Source of the DNA: JAJCYL01 sp040222875
Lineage (GTDB): Bacteria > Bacteroidota > Bacteroidia > Cytophagales > Cyclobacteriaceae
DNA length: 64,000 bases
Reading direction: 5' to 3'
Assembly (NCBI GenBank): GCA_040222875.1
Contig: JAVKCG010000004.1
Location: 496,001 to 560,000 of the forward strand
Of the stretch, positions 27,799-36,784 are shown one piece after another. The notes beneath the pieces were generated by a model. It saw only the letters and a list, made by a program, of their open reading frames with translations. It was not told the DNA's origin and made no database searches. Position 1 is the stretch's first letter, and each line of letters starts with the position of its first letter. The position numbers were made by a program, and so were the translations under genes.

Positions 27799-30700
27799 AT
27801 GAGATTATTGTATAGCCTGCTCAAGGCAATTTCCCCAATTTTTATTTTTTGTTTAGCAGCCTCGGCTCAGGAGTGGACTGAGATTGAGAGGGCTTTGCCT
27901 GTGCCACATTCATCTCAAGGTGATCATTTCGGATCTGCAATCGATGTGGATGGAAGTTATTTCGTGGTAGGAGCTCCACAAAATGATTCGAAAGGTTTGA
28001 GCTCAGGGATTGCTTACGTTTATCGAAAAGTTGATAATGAATGGGAAAGAATAGCTGTGCTAACAGCATCAGATGGAGATGCAGGTGATAATTTTGGTAA
28101 ATCGGTATCAATCGAAGGTTCTCTCATTGCAATTGGCTCTCCTGGTACCCAAACACTAGGTTTTAATTCGGGAAAAGTGTACCTCTTTCAAAAGCCAGAA
28201 GAGGATTGGGTTGATTCAGAAGAAACGTCATCCCTTCAGCCAAGCGATTTGAAGTTGGGCGATAAGTTCGGTTTTAACATATCAATTCACAATCAAGAAA
28301 TTGCGGTTGTATCGGAGTTGGGTGATGGTATCTTAGAGAATTCCGGAGCAGTCTATGTTTTTGAGCCACAAACAGAAACTGGATGGTATAATTCAATTGA
28401 AACAGCCAAATTGATTCAGGGTTCCGCCACTACAAACAAATTTCCAGGGAACTTCGGTGTTTCTGTTGCTTTTGAAGATGGCCTTTTAGTTGTTGGACAC
28501 CCAACATATGATGACGCAGAATCAGATCAGGGCTGTATCCTGGTTTTTGAAAGACCGGAACTAGGTTGGTCAAACAATTCTGAAAATGCGCTTCTAACTT
28601 ATTCTGAACCTCAACCGAATGGCAATTTAGGGTTTGAGATAACTATTACTCCTAATTCAATTGTTTCAACAGGTAGGTTAATAGGAGATGTCGGAACATA
28701 TGTCAATGATTTAGCTTTTTTTGATCTGCAAGAAACTTGGACGAATAGTGTCGAAAACTCAACATTTGAAATTGATGAAAACATCTACATTTCAAAGATA
28801 GAAACCTTTCAAAATGGATTGGTATTATCGCTACCGAATGTAAATGACAGCAGAGGAGAAGTAAGGACTTATCAAAAAAATGAGAACTCTTGGGAAGTGG
28901 AAAAAATAATCCAGGTAGATGATCAATTAGATTTCTACAGATTAGGAAATACCGTTTCAGTTTCTCAATCGTTGTTAGTTCTTGGTACCAATGATCAATC
29001 AAATTTAAGTTTCAATTCTGGAGCCGTTGGATTAATCGATTTAGAGGATGGAAACTGTTCTCCAAATTGCTTTGTTACTTCGTTTGTCTCAAGCTCAACC
29101 CAGTCAGCAGCTCAAGCCGATTTCGGCTGCTCAGTTGCGATCTCAGGCAATTGGGCAGTAGCAGGGTCGAAACACGACGGTGAGATGGGTTACCATTCGG
29201 GGGCCGCTTATGTCTACCAAAAAAATGGCAGTAGTTGGGATTTGAAGCAAAAGCTTATCGCAAACGATGCCAGTATTAATGATGAATTTGGCTCCAGTGT
29301 TTCAATCTATGGCAATCTCATCGCCGTCGGCTCTCCGAGAGCTGATTTGGAAGACATTCATTCCAATGAGGGCGCCGTGTATCTTTTCAAAAGAATAAAT
29401 GGTGACTGGGTTCAAATCCAAAAAATAGTTCATCCAGATCGGGAGAGGGGAGATTATTTGGGCCATGATGTTGCAATTTATAAGAACGAAATTTTAATTT
29501 CTGGCCATAGTAGCGGGGCCTCAAGCAATATTGGTAAAGTAGCTCTTTTTGAGTACTCTGAAAGTTCATTTTCATACTTAGTAGACTTTTTACCCCCTGA
29601 ACCAACTAGTTATTCATTCTGGTTTGGCCAACAGATAGATTTATTCGAAAATAAAGCTATCGTGGGTGCCGGAAATGCCAGATTAGTACAGCGATATAAT
29701 TCCAGTAAAGCTTTGCTTTTTGAGAAACCTGAGGATGGATGGCAAACTCAAGCGGCTGAGATAATACTGTACAAGTCGGATGAAACATTTGGTGCCTACA
29801 CAAATACACCAGTGGTTATTCAAGACAGTGTGGCTTTTTACGGAGATCCGCGTAGCGTTGAACCTAATCCATCAACTGTCTTAGCGGGAAGAATCCATGG
29901 GTTTAAAGCCTCATTAAATGGTTGGGAAACATCAACAGAAGATTTCGAAATAATTGACCCTGAAGAAAACATTAGCCAGGCATTTGCACATACATTGGAA
30001 ATTTCAGGTCACCAGTTTTTGACCTCTAATTACTTAGCAACTCAAAATGAGCAAGAAATCGGAAAGGTTTTCTTATACAAAAAAAACGAGAGTTGGAGTG
30101 ATTTAGAAGAGCCAATTGAGTTATCGACGGATGAGATAATTGCTGAATCAGAATTTGGTAGGTCAGTAGATATTTATGGAAATACGATCGTGGTAGGAGC
30201 TCCTGAAGAAACCAATGAAACAGGCGTTGAAGCCGGTGGGGTCTACTTTTTTCAAAGCAACGAACCCTATGTAACCAGGGTGTACTCGGACCAAAGAGCA
30301 GTTGGCACCGATGACGATGTAATCATCAACATTGAGTTCGACAGAGATGTCACCGTAACGGGAACACCGGAACTACTTCTTGAAATAGAAGGCGAGGTTG
30401 TTGATGCGACGTTTGTGGGTAGTGAAGGGAAGTTAGTTCAGTTTTCGTATACCGTTCAGGAGGGTGATGATGAAGCCGCTTTGAGCTACTACAATGAAAA
30501 TTCCTTTTTATATGGAGGTGAAATCATTGATGGAGATGGCCTTGAGGCAAACCGGGTGTTGCCACCTGTGGGTGGCGACAATTCGTTGAGCTATCCCAAC
30601 ACAACAAGGCTTGACGGAGGAATTCCACCGGAGCTTGTTGAAGCTACTGAGCTTCCAGAGGAAACCGCTGAAAATCAACAAGTCCTTGAACTCACTTTCA

Positions 30701-33700
30701 GTGAACAGATGCAGGACATCACAATTGAAAATGTCCTATCAACCAATATTCAGATTGATTCCGTTGCCCACACATCTGAAGAGTCATTCGTTATCTATTT
30801 CACCATAATGGATGCCGGAGAGGCGACCTTTGATTTCACCAACGACCTGTTTTTAGATCTTGTGGGCCATCCCTGGGAAGGACAGGCTTTTAGTACCACA
30901 TACGTACCACGATTTGATTCCAAAATGACCATTGGCGTTGGTTTGAGAAGCGGGGATGTAGATTGGGTGGACTATGACTACGATGGCAAATTGGATTTCT
31001 TTATTACCGGTGATGATATAGATGCCAATCCGGTCACCAGGCTCTACCGAAATACCGGTGATGGATTTGAAGAAGTATTCGCCGGAACGTTTCCGAATGT
31101 GATGGAGGGAAGCTTCGATTGGGGGGATTACGACAGCGATGGCGACCTTGATGTCGTTATTATGGGTTTTCTGCAACAGCCATTCAGGTTACTTACAGAG
31201 TTGTACACAAATTCGGGAGATGGTTTTGAGCTCAACGAAAATGTGTCGTTCACTCCAGTTTCCAGAGGTGCAGTTAAATGGGGTGACTACGACAATGACG
31301 GCCATTTGGACCTGCTGCTCATAGGTCAGGATGTTACAAGTAGCTCTGTTACCGAGATCTACCAGAACCAGGGAGATGGAACCTTTATCCAAATCCTTAC
31401 CGATGAAGTTGCTGGGGTTTCATTTGGTGATGCGACCTGGGTGGACTACGACACCGATGGCGACCTTGATTTCATGATCTCCGGCGTCACCGGTACCGCA
31501 CCTGAAAATGGACCTGCTATCACAAAACTCTATCAAAATACTGATGATGGCTTCGTGGAGGTTTTCATTGACGCTTTCCAAGGCGTTCAAACAGGTTCCA
31601 TTGATTTTGCCGACTATGACATAGATGGTGACCCTGATCTGCTTCTAACTGGTTTCACCCCTGATTTTACGGCTTTTACAGGTATCTATCAAAACAATGG
31701 TGAAAGCTTCGACCTTGTTGATCAAGATGTCCTTACCCCTGTAATCGAAGGGCAAGGCATCTGGGCCGATGCTGATAATGACGGTGACCTTGACGCCTTG
31801 ATTACGGGAAACATCATTACCAACAATGAAAAAACCACCCAGCTTTTTCTAAACCTGAATGGGGAGTTTACCGCAGGACCAACTTTCACAGAAGCAGGCC
31901 AAAGCTTTGCGTCACTTGGCGACCATGACGCTGATGGCGACTATGATTTAATAGTGAGTGGTCAAAAAAATGATTTCTCTTTGGAGACTACGATTTATGA
32001 GAATCAATTTACTGTGGTGGTTAATGAAGGGGTCAGGAATACGGCGCCAGAGGCGCCTGTTAACTTAGTTACTGATTATGTAGATGGAACATGGACATTA
32101 TCGTGGCTTTACGGTGATGATGAAGAGTCATCGTTGAGCGCATTATCATATAATGTCTATTTGAGAAGCGAAATAGACACCTTAATTGGAGCTCAGTCAT
32201 TATCAACAGGCCAAAGGAAAGTGCTCAAGCATTTGAATAGTGGATTTACCAAAGAACTGCAAATCAATAAACTACTGGAATCTGGTAAATACTATTGGGC
32301 CGCTCAAACAATAGATAACGGTCTTTCAGGCTCCTCATTTAGCTCTGAACAAAAAGTTGAAATTGACGAACCGATATTCGAATTGACTGATTTTGATTTT
32401 GATGAAATTGCGGCTTTGAACTCCAAATGGGTTGATATTGATAATGACCGAGATTTCGATTATTTAATTAGCGGGAATAAACATGTGGGGAATAATTTTT
32501 TCAAAACAGCACTTTTTGTGAATAATGGAGAGTTTGGATTCACGCAGACAGTAATTGACAGCGATGTTGATATTTTTAGGGGCGATTTTGATCTTGCTGA
32601 TTTTGATAACGACGGTGACCTGGATCTAATAATTTCAGGTAAGAGAGAATCATTAGATCATGAGACGCTTTTATATGAGAACGACCTGAATGGAACTGGT
32701 GTGTTCGTTCAGCTACGTTCTTTGAATGACTTTGGTGGTAATGTTAGATGGATGGATCATGAAGGAGATGGTGACCTGGATATAATTTTTTATGGTGTTA
32801 AAAAAGTTTTTCTTCAACCTGATCAATTCAAATGGGCTATTTACGAAAATATCGATGGCGAATTCTTGGAAAAAGAAATTGGCTTTGATACGGAAGGGTT
32901 AGTGTACAAGGGTCTAATTGACATTGACAATGACAATGATGATGATTTATTGCTCTGGAATGGTAGCGAGGGTTATCAACAATTTAGAATCAATAATTTC
33001 GGAGTATTTGCAGAGCCCATTAACATCTTTGAAGGAACCCAATACTTTCCATCGTTAGTGGATTTTAATAATGATGGATTTCAAGATATTTTAAACCACG
33101 TTCCCGGAGGCGCATCACAGGTACTAAAAATTTTTACAAATCAGAGCGGTACTGGTTTTGAGCCATATCAAGGTTCAGATATCACCACCTTTATTGAAGG
33201 TGCTTGGGGTGACTTTAATCAAGACGGATGGTCAGATTTAGTCTTGAACGGAACGGCCCTGGGAAGAGGTGAGGCCAATCAGCGAACAAAGTTATTTGTA
33301 AATAAGGCCACAAAATTGTTTGAGTTATTTGGTAACAACTTGGAGCAACTTGGCGGGGGAGAAGCCAAATTTGTCGATTTCGATAATGATGGGGACCTGG
33401 ATTTGATAAACTCAGGGCTAACTTTACCGGAAGGAGCTCAAGGTGACCACTTCAATCAAATTCTGTTATACGAAAACAACATCGAAAACCCCAACACCCA
33501 GCCATTACCGCCTTCCAACCTAACCACAACAAGAGATGGTGATGAGCTTGTCTTAAGTTGGTCACCCGGTGAAGATGCCGAAACAGCCACTGCAACACTT
33601 ACTTACAATATCTACCTGGCTCATGAATCCGATACAATCATCGCTTCACACAGCTTCCATAATGGCCTAAGAAAGCTGGTAGAAAATGGCAATATGGGCT

Positions 33701-36015
33701 ACAATCTATCCTACACTTTCAAGGGTGAGATCTTTGTAGGAGGCGCTTATCATTGGGGGGTTCAAACGATCGATAATGGCTATATGGGGTCTGCTTTTGC
33801 AACGGCCGAACCTTACTACGCCAACTTCAGGCCGGTGATCGTAGAAGCTCTCAGAAACTTTGAAACCCTCTTAGAAGAACCCATCGAAATAGCATTGGCC
33901 GATTTCAATGTTACCGACGAAGATCACACCTATCCCGAAGGGTTTACTCTTGAAATCTCCACTGGGGATAACTATTCGGTCAATGGCATTTCAGTAATTC
34001 CTGATGAAGATTTTGTTGGGATGCTTTCTGTAGAGGTCACGATTAGTGACGGCACTGATGTAAGTGATCCATATTCTATTGAAATCGAGGTGCTATCAGA
34101 TAATATAGCGCCGATTATTACAGGGCTTACGGCACCGTTGTCAACTGATGAGGATACTCCTTTAGAATTGGAGGTTTCACATTTCGAAATAACCGACCCC
34201 GACGATGAGTATCCCGACGGTTTCAGTTTGACAATTTCGGAAGGAGAAAACTATACGGTTGATGGAACTACGATCAACCCTAATCATGACTATAATGGTG
34301 ATCTAACCGTAAATGCTACTGTGAATGATGGGATTGATGACAGCGAGACATTTGAATTCACTATTACGGTTAATCCAATAAACGACAAACCTCAGGTTGA
34401 AGGCCAAAACTCAATTTCAGTTGATGAAGACAGTGAGCTAACAGTTTCACTCAGCCATTTTAATGTCTCTGATGTTGATAATGAAGATAATGATCTTTCT
34501 ATATCTGTTGGTTCTGGTGAGAATTATGCTGTGGATGGTGCGACAATCACTCCGGCAAAAGATTTTTCAGGAGAACTTTCTGTACCGATTACTGTGAACG
34601 ATGGCGACCTTGACGGTGATGTATTCATGGCAACAGTCAATGTGAACCCAGTAAATGATCCTCCATCAATAATTAGTCATACGTCTATGGTAATCAATGA
34701 AGATCAGTCTTTTTCAATACCCTTCACTAACCTTGAAATAACAGACGTTGATAATGAAACGGGTTTTTCAATCAACCCTCAGCCAGGAGATAATTATTCC
34801 GTTAGTGGGTCAAACATTACCCTGGTTAAAGACTTTAATGGCAACCTGTTGGTAAATGTTAAGGCATCGGATGGAAATGCAGAAAGTGAAAACTATACAT
34901 TCCCGGTTACTGTGAACCCGGTGAATGATCCTCCTGTGATAGAGGGCCAGGTTGAGATGGAAGTTGATGAAGACACACCATTCAATATCACTCTGAGTCG
35001 GCTTACTGTCACTGATGTTGATTCTGAAAGCGATCAGATCACACTAAACATAAATGAAGGCGAAAACTATTCATTAACTGATGATGACATTCAACCAGTA
35101 ACAAATTTTAATGGAGACTTGATGGTGAATATCACGGTTAGTGACGGCTTAGATCCCAGTGAAGATTTCAAATTTAAAGTGACTGTTTTGCCAGTAAATG
35201 ACCCACCAGTTGTTCAGGGCCAAAAGGACATATCAATAGATGAAGACAATTCATTGAGCATCTCTATTGATTTGTTGGAAATAAAAGATCCTGATTCAGA
35301 CAATGAAGATTTTAGCATTGAGTTAAAATCAGGTTCGGATTACACTATTACAGATGAGGGCATAAAACCAGATGAAGACTTTAATGGTCTCATTGAGGTA
35401 GGTGTTATAGTGATTGATGGAGAGACACGAAGTGATCTCTATTCCTTAATAGTCACTGTTGAACCTGTAAATGATGCCCCAGAGATCATTGCTGGCAAGG
35501 ATATTCAGGCAGAACAAGACGCCAGAATCACTTTGATAGTCCAGGATTATGAAATTGAAGATCCCGACAATGGAATCGAAGACATGACCTTGTTATTGAC
35601 CGAAGGTTCTAATTACACGATTGAAGGGACTACAATTTCTCCTGACTCTGAGTTTGTTGGCGAACTTTCTGTTCCGATTCGAGTATCCGATGGTGAACTC
35701 ACAAGTGAACCATATGGTCAGATTATAATCGTTGAGACTGTAACAGCAATCGTTGATAATTTATCCGAACTCCTCGAAATCTATCCAAACCCTTCAAAAG
35801 GTATTTTGAATATTGTATTCAAATCGGGAGTGTCAGAAGCAACTGTCAAGCTCTTAACGGTTGATGGCCGTCTATTGACATCTATAATAGTTAGCGAATC
35901 AGTTGATATTTCTCAAACAGTGCAAATCGACCTATCGGAATATCCATCTGGCGCTTATTTACTTCAATTACAACTAGACGGCAAGGAATTTGAAACAAGA
36001 ATTCTTAAGCAATAA
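27799..36015 (+). CDS. Giant secreted FG-GAP beta-propeller / cadherin-like repeat protein with T9SS sorting domain
   Basis: 2738 residues. Signal peptide MRLLYSLLKAISPIFIFCLAASAQ supports ATG 27799 over an upstream ATG at 27763. By hand count: 14 integrin-type FG-GAP repeats (residues about 38-826; for example GDHFGSAIDVDG, NDEFGSSVSIYG) fall into two sets of 7. Two Ig-like domains (about 828-1037) follow. Next are 7 Ca-binding DxDxDGxxD repeats (1048-1404), an FN3 (about 1418-1521), 7 more (1531-1894) and a second FN3 (about 1901-2007). Seven cadherin-like/tandem-95 units of about 91 residues (2011-2649; PVNDPPxIxGQ joins) precede a T9SS type A tail (about 2655-2738, LEIYPNPSKG). It is likely a surface adhesin or calcium-dependent matrix protein; function is inferred. 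Confidence 0.92.
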   Translation: MRLLYSLLKAISPIFIFCLAASAQEWTEIERALPVPHSSQGDHFGSAIDVDGSYFVVGAPQNDSKGLSSGIAYVYRKVDNEWERIAVLTASDGDAGDNFGKSVSIEGSLIAIGSPGTQTLGFNSGKVYLFQKPEEDWVDSEETSSLQPSDLKLGDKFGFNISIHNQEIAVVSELGDGILENSGAVYVFEPQTETGWYNSIETAKLIQGSATTNKFPGNFGVSVAFEDGLLVVGHPTYDDAESDQGCILVFERPELGWSNNSENALLTYSEPQPNGNLGFEITITPNSIVSTGRLIGDVGTYVNDLAFFDLQETWTNSVENSTFEIDENIYISKIETFQNGLVLSLPNVNDSRGEVRTYQKNENSWEVEKIIQVDDQLDFYRLGNTVSVSQSLLVLGTNDQSNLSFNSGAVGLIDLEDGNCSPNCFVTSFVSSSTQSAAQADFGCSVAISGNWAVAGSKHDGEMGYHSGAAYVYQKNGSSWDLKQKLIANDASINDEFGSSVSIYGNLIAVGSPRADLEDIHSNEGAVYLFKRINGDWVQIQKIVHPDRERGDYLGHDVAIYKNEILISGHSSGASSNIGKVALFEYSESSFSYLVDFLPPEPTSYSFWFGQQIDLFENKAIVGAGNARLVQRYNSSKALLFEKPEDGWQTQAAEIILYKSDETFGAYTNTPVVIQDSVAFYGDPRSVEPNPSTVLAGRIHGFKASLNGWETSTEDFEIIDPEENISQAFAHTLEISGHQFLTSNYLATQNEQEIGKVFLYKKNESWSDLEEPIELSTDEIIAESEFGRSVDIYGNTIVVGAPEETNETGVEAGGVYFFQSNEPYVTRVYSDQRAVGTDDDVIINIEFDRDVTVTGTPELLLEIEGEVVDATFVGSEGKLVQFSYTVQEGDDEAALSYYNENSFLYGGEIIDGDGLEANRVLPPVGGDNSLSYPNTTRLDGGIPPELVEATELPEETAENQQVLELTFSEQMQDITIENVLSTNIQIDSVAHTSEESFVIYFTIMDAGEATFDFTNDLFLDLVGHPWEGQAFSTTYVPRFDSKMTIGVGLRSGDVDWVDYDYDGKLDFFITGDDIDANPVTRLYRNTGDGFEEVFAGTFPNVMEGSFDWGDYDSDGDLDVVIMGFLQQPFRLLTELYTNSGDGFELNENVSFTPVSRGAVKWGDYDNDGHLDLLLIGQDVTSSSVTEIYQNQGDGTFIQILTDEVAGVSFGDATWVDYDTDGDLDFMISGVTGTAPENGPAITKLYQNTDDGFVEVFIDAFQGVQTGSIDFADYDIDGDPDLLLTGFTPDFTAFTGIYQNNGESFDLVDQDVLTPVIEGQGIWADADNDGDLDALITGNIITNNEKTTQLFLNLNGEFTAGPTFTEAGQSFASLGDHDADGDYDLIVSGQKNDFSLETTIYENQFTVVVNEGVRNTAPEAPVNLVTDYVDGTWTLSWLYGDDEESSLSALSYNVYLRSEIDTLIGAQSLSTGQRKVLKHLNSGFTKELQINKLLESGKYYWAAQTIDNGLSGSSFSSEQKVEIDEPIFELTDFDFDEIAALNSKWVDIDNDRDFDYLISGNKHVGNNFFKTALFVNNGEFGFTQTVIDSDVDIFRGDFDLADFDNDGDLDLIISGKRESLDHETLLYENDLNGTGVFVQLRSLNDFGGNVRWMDHEGDGDLDIIFYGVKKVFLQPDQFKWAIYENIDGEFLEKEIGFDTEGLVYKGLIDIDNDNDDDLLLWNGSEGYQQFRINNFGVFAEPINIFEGTQYFPSLVDFNNDGFQDILNHVPGGASQVLKIFTNQSGTGFEPYQGSDITTFIEGAWGDFNQDGWSDLVLNGTALGRGEANQRTKLFVNKATKLFELFGNNLEQLGGGEAKFVDFDNDGDLDLINSGLTLPEGAQGDHFNQILLYENNIENPNTQPLPPSNLTTTRDGDELVLSWSPGEDAETATATLTYNIYLAHESDTIIASHSFHNGLRKLVENGNMGYNLSYTFKGEIFVGGAYHWGVQTIDNGYMGSAFATAEPYYANFRPVIVEALRNFETLLEEPIEIALADFNVTDEDHTYPEGFTLEISTGDNYSVNGISVIPDEDFVGMLSVEVTISDGTDVSDPYSIEIEVLSDNIAPIITGLTAPLSTDEDTPLELEVSHFEITDPDDEYPDGFSLTISEGENYTVDGTTINPNHDYNGDLTVNATVNDGIDDSETFEFTITVNPINDKPQVEGQNSISVDEDSELTVSLSHFNVSDVDNEDNDLSISVGSGENYAVDGATITPAKDFSGELSVPITVNDGDLDGDVFMATVNVNPVNDPPSIISHTSMVINEDQSFSIPFTNLEITDVDNETGFSINPQPGDNYSVSGSNITLVKDFNGNLLVNVKASDGNAESENYTFPVTVNPVNDPPVIEGQVEMEVDEDTPFNITLSRLTVTDVDSESDQITLNINEGENYSLTDDDIQPVTNFNGDLMVNITVSDGLDPSEDFKFKVTVLPVNDPPVVQGQKDISIDEDNSLSISIDLLEIKDPDSDNEDFSIELKSGSDYTITDEGIKPDEDFNGLIEVGVIVIDGETRSDLYSLIVTVEPVNDAPEIIAGKDIQAEQDARITLIVQDYEIEDPDNGIEDMTLLLTEGSNYTIEGTTISPDSEFVGELSVPIRVSDGELTSEPYGQIIIVETVTAIVDNLSELLEIYPNPSKGILNIVFKSGVSEATVKLLTVDGRLLTSIIVSESVDISQTVQIDLSEYPSGAYLLQLQLDGKEFETRILKQ

Positions 36016-36171
36016 ATGAAAACCAAAGAATGTCCTTCATGTGCGATGGAGGTCGATGTGAAGTCAAAGGAGTGCCCAATTTGCCAATATGAATTCGCTG
36101 AAACCAACACAGCTTTCAAAGTGATTGCAGTTTTATTGATATTATTGATGCTTTACTACGTGATCTTTTGA
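36016..36171 (+). CDS. 51-residue zinc-ribbon membrane protein
   Basis: Short gene directly after the giant protein's stop (ATG at 36016-36018). The sequence begins MKTKECPSCAMEVDVKSKEC and continues PICQYEF, giving two C-P-x-C knuckles 11 residues apart (C6/C9 and C20/C23), the form of a zinc ribbon. One hydrophobic helix follows (about 36-51) and runs to the C-terminus. Its stop overlaps the next gene's TTG start (TTGA), so translation is coupled to the DoxX-like gene. Its role is unknown. Confidence 0.7.
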   Translation: MKTKECPSCAMEVDVKSKECPICQYEFAETNTAFKVIAVLLILLMLYYVIF

Positions 36172-36539
36172 AAAAATATTCCCTCTATATACAATCAATA
36201 TTTTACATAGTTGCTGGCCTCAATCACTTCCTTGATCCGGGATTTTATCTACCATTGATACCACCATATTTGCCTGCACATGACATGATAAATTTAGCAG
36301 CAGGTGTAGTTGAAATAATTTTTGGTGTTGGATTAACAATGCCTGCATTAAGAAAATATGCTGCGATAGGCATCATTATTATGCTTCTAACCTTCGTTCC
36401 AGTGCATGTCTATTTTATCCAGGTAAACAGTTGCATCGATGGTGGATTGTGTGTGCCGCAATGGGTGGGGCTTGTAAGGCTGATTGTGGTTCATCCATTG
36501 CTAATATTCTGGGCGTGGTCAGTCAGAGATATCGGTTAG
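36168..36539 (+). CDS. DoxX-like family membrane protein
   Basis: 123 residues with four membrane helices and the DoxX-like pattern (YIVAGLNHFLDPGFYLPLIP, then VVEIIFGVGLTMPALRKYAA, and GLVRLIVVHPLLIFWAW). Starts at TTG (36168-36170), overlapping the stop of the zinc-ribbon gene; no better ATG is in frame nearby. DoxX-like proteins are of uncertain function, often linked to quinone or redox stress. It converges on a Lacal_2735-like gene with a 4-bp stop overlap. Confidence 0.82.
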   Translation: MKKYSLYIQSIFYIVAGLNHFLDPGFYLPLIPPYLPAHDMINLAAGVVEIIFGVGLTMPALRKYAAIGIIIMLLTFVPVHVYFIQVNSCIDGGLCVPQWVGLVRLIVVHPLLIFWAWSVRDIG

Positions 36540-36703
36540 TCCCTCAATTCGGATAATTTTTTACCAACCTCCTCTGCCTCCGCCATTTTGGCATCTGCTG
36601 CTTTTCGGTTAGAGTGTGACAATTTATATGACTCATGCAAGAGTTTTTGATACTGCTTATTGAGCCTTTCTTTTTCCGTTGTTTTCTTAAATAAATTTAA
36701 CAT
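36536..36703 (-). CDS. Lacal_2735-family small protein
   Basis: 55 residues, MLNLFKKTTEKERLNKQYQK onward, with the helical YKLSHSNRKAADAKMAEAEEVGKKL that marks the Lacal_2735 family of Bacteroidota. No known function. ATG 36701-36703 is preferred to a longer reading that begins upstream because the family starts at MxNLFKK. It is the third gene in this window to meet a convergent neighbour with a 4-bp stop overlap. Confidence 0.8.
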   Translation of the reverse strand: MLNLFKKTTEKERLNKQYQKLLHESYKLSHSNRKAADAKMAEAEEVGKKLSELRD

Positions 36704-36784
36704 GGTTGTTCTTCTTTGGATTAATAACAATTTGATCAACAAACTGTTTGTGTTTGCTGACGATATGGTTTTATTTTTCCGGCC

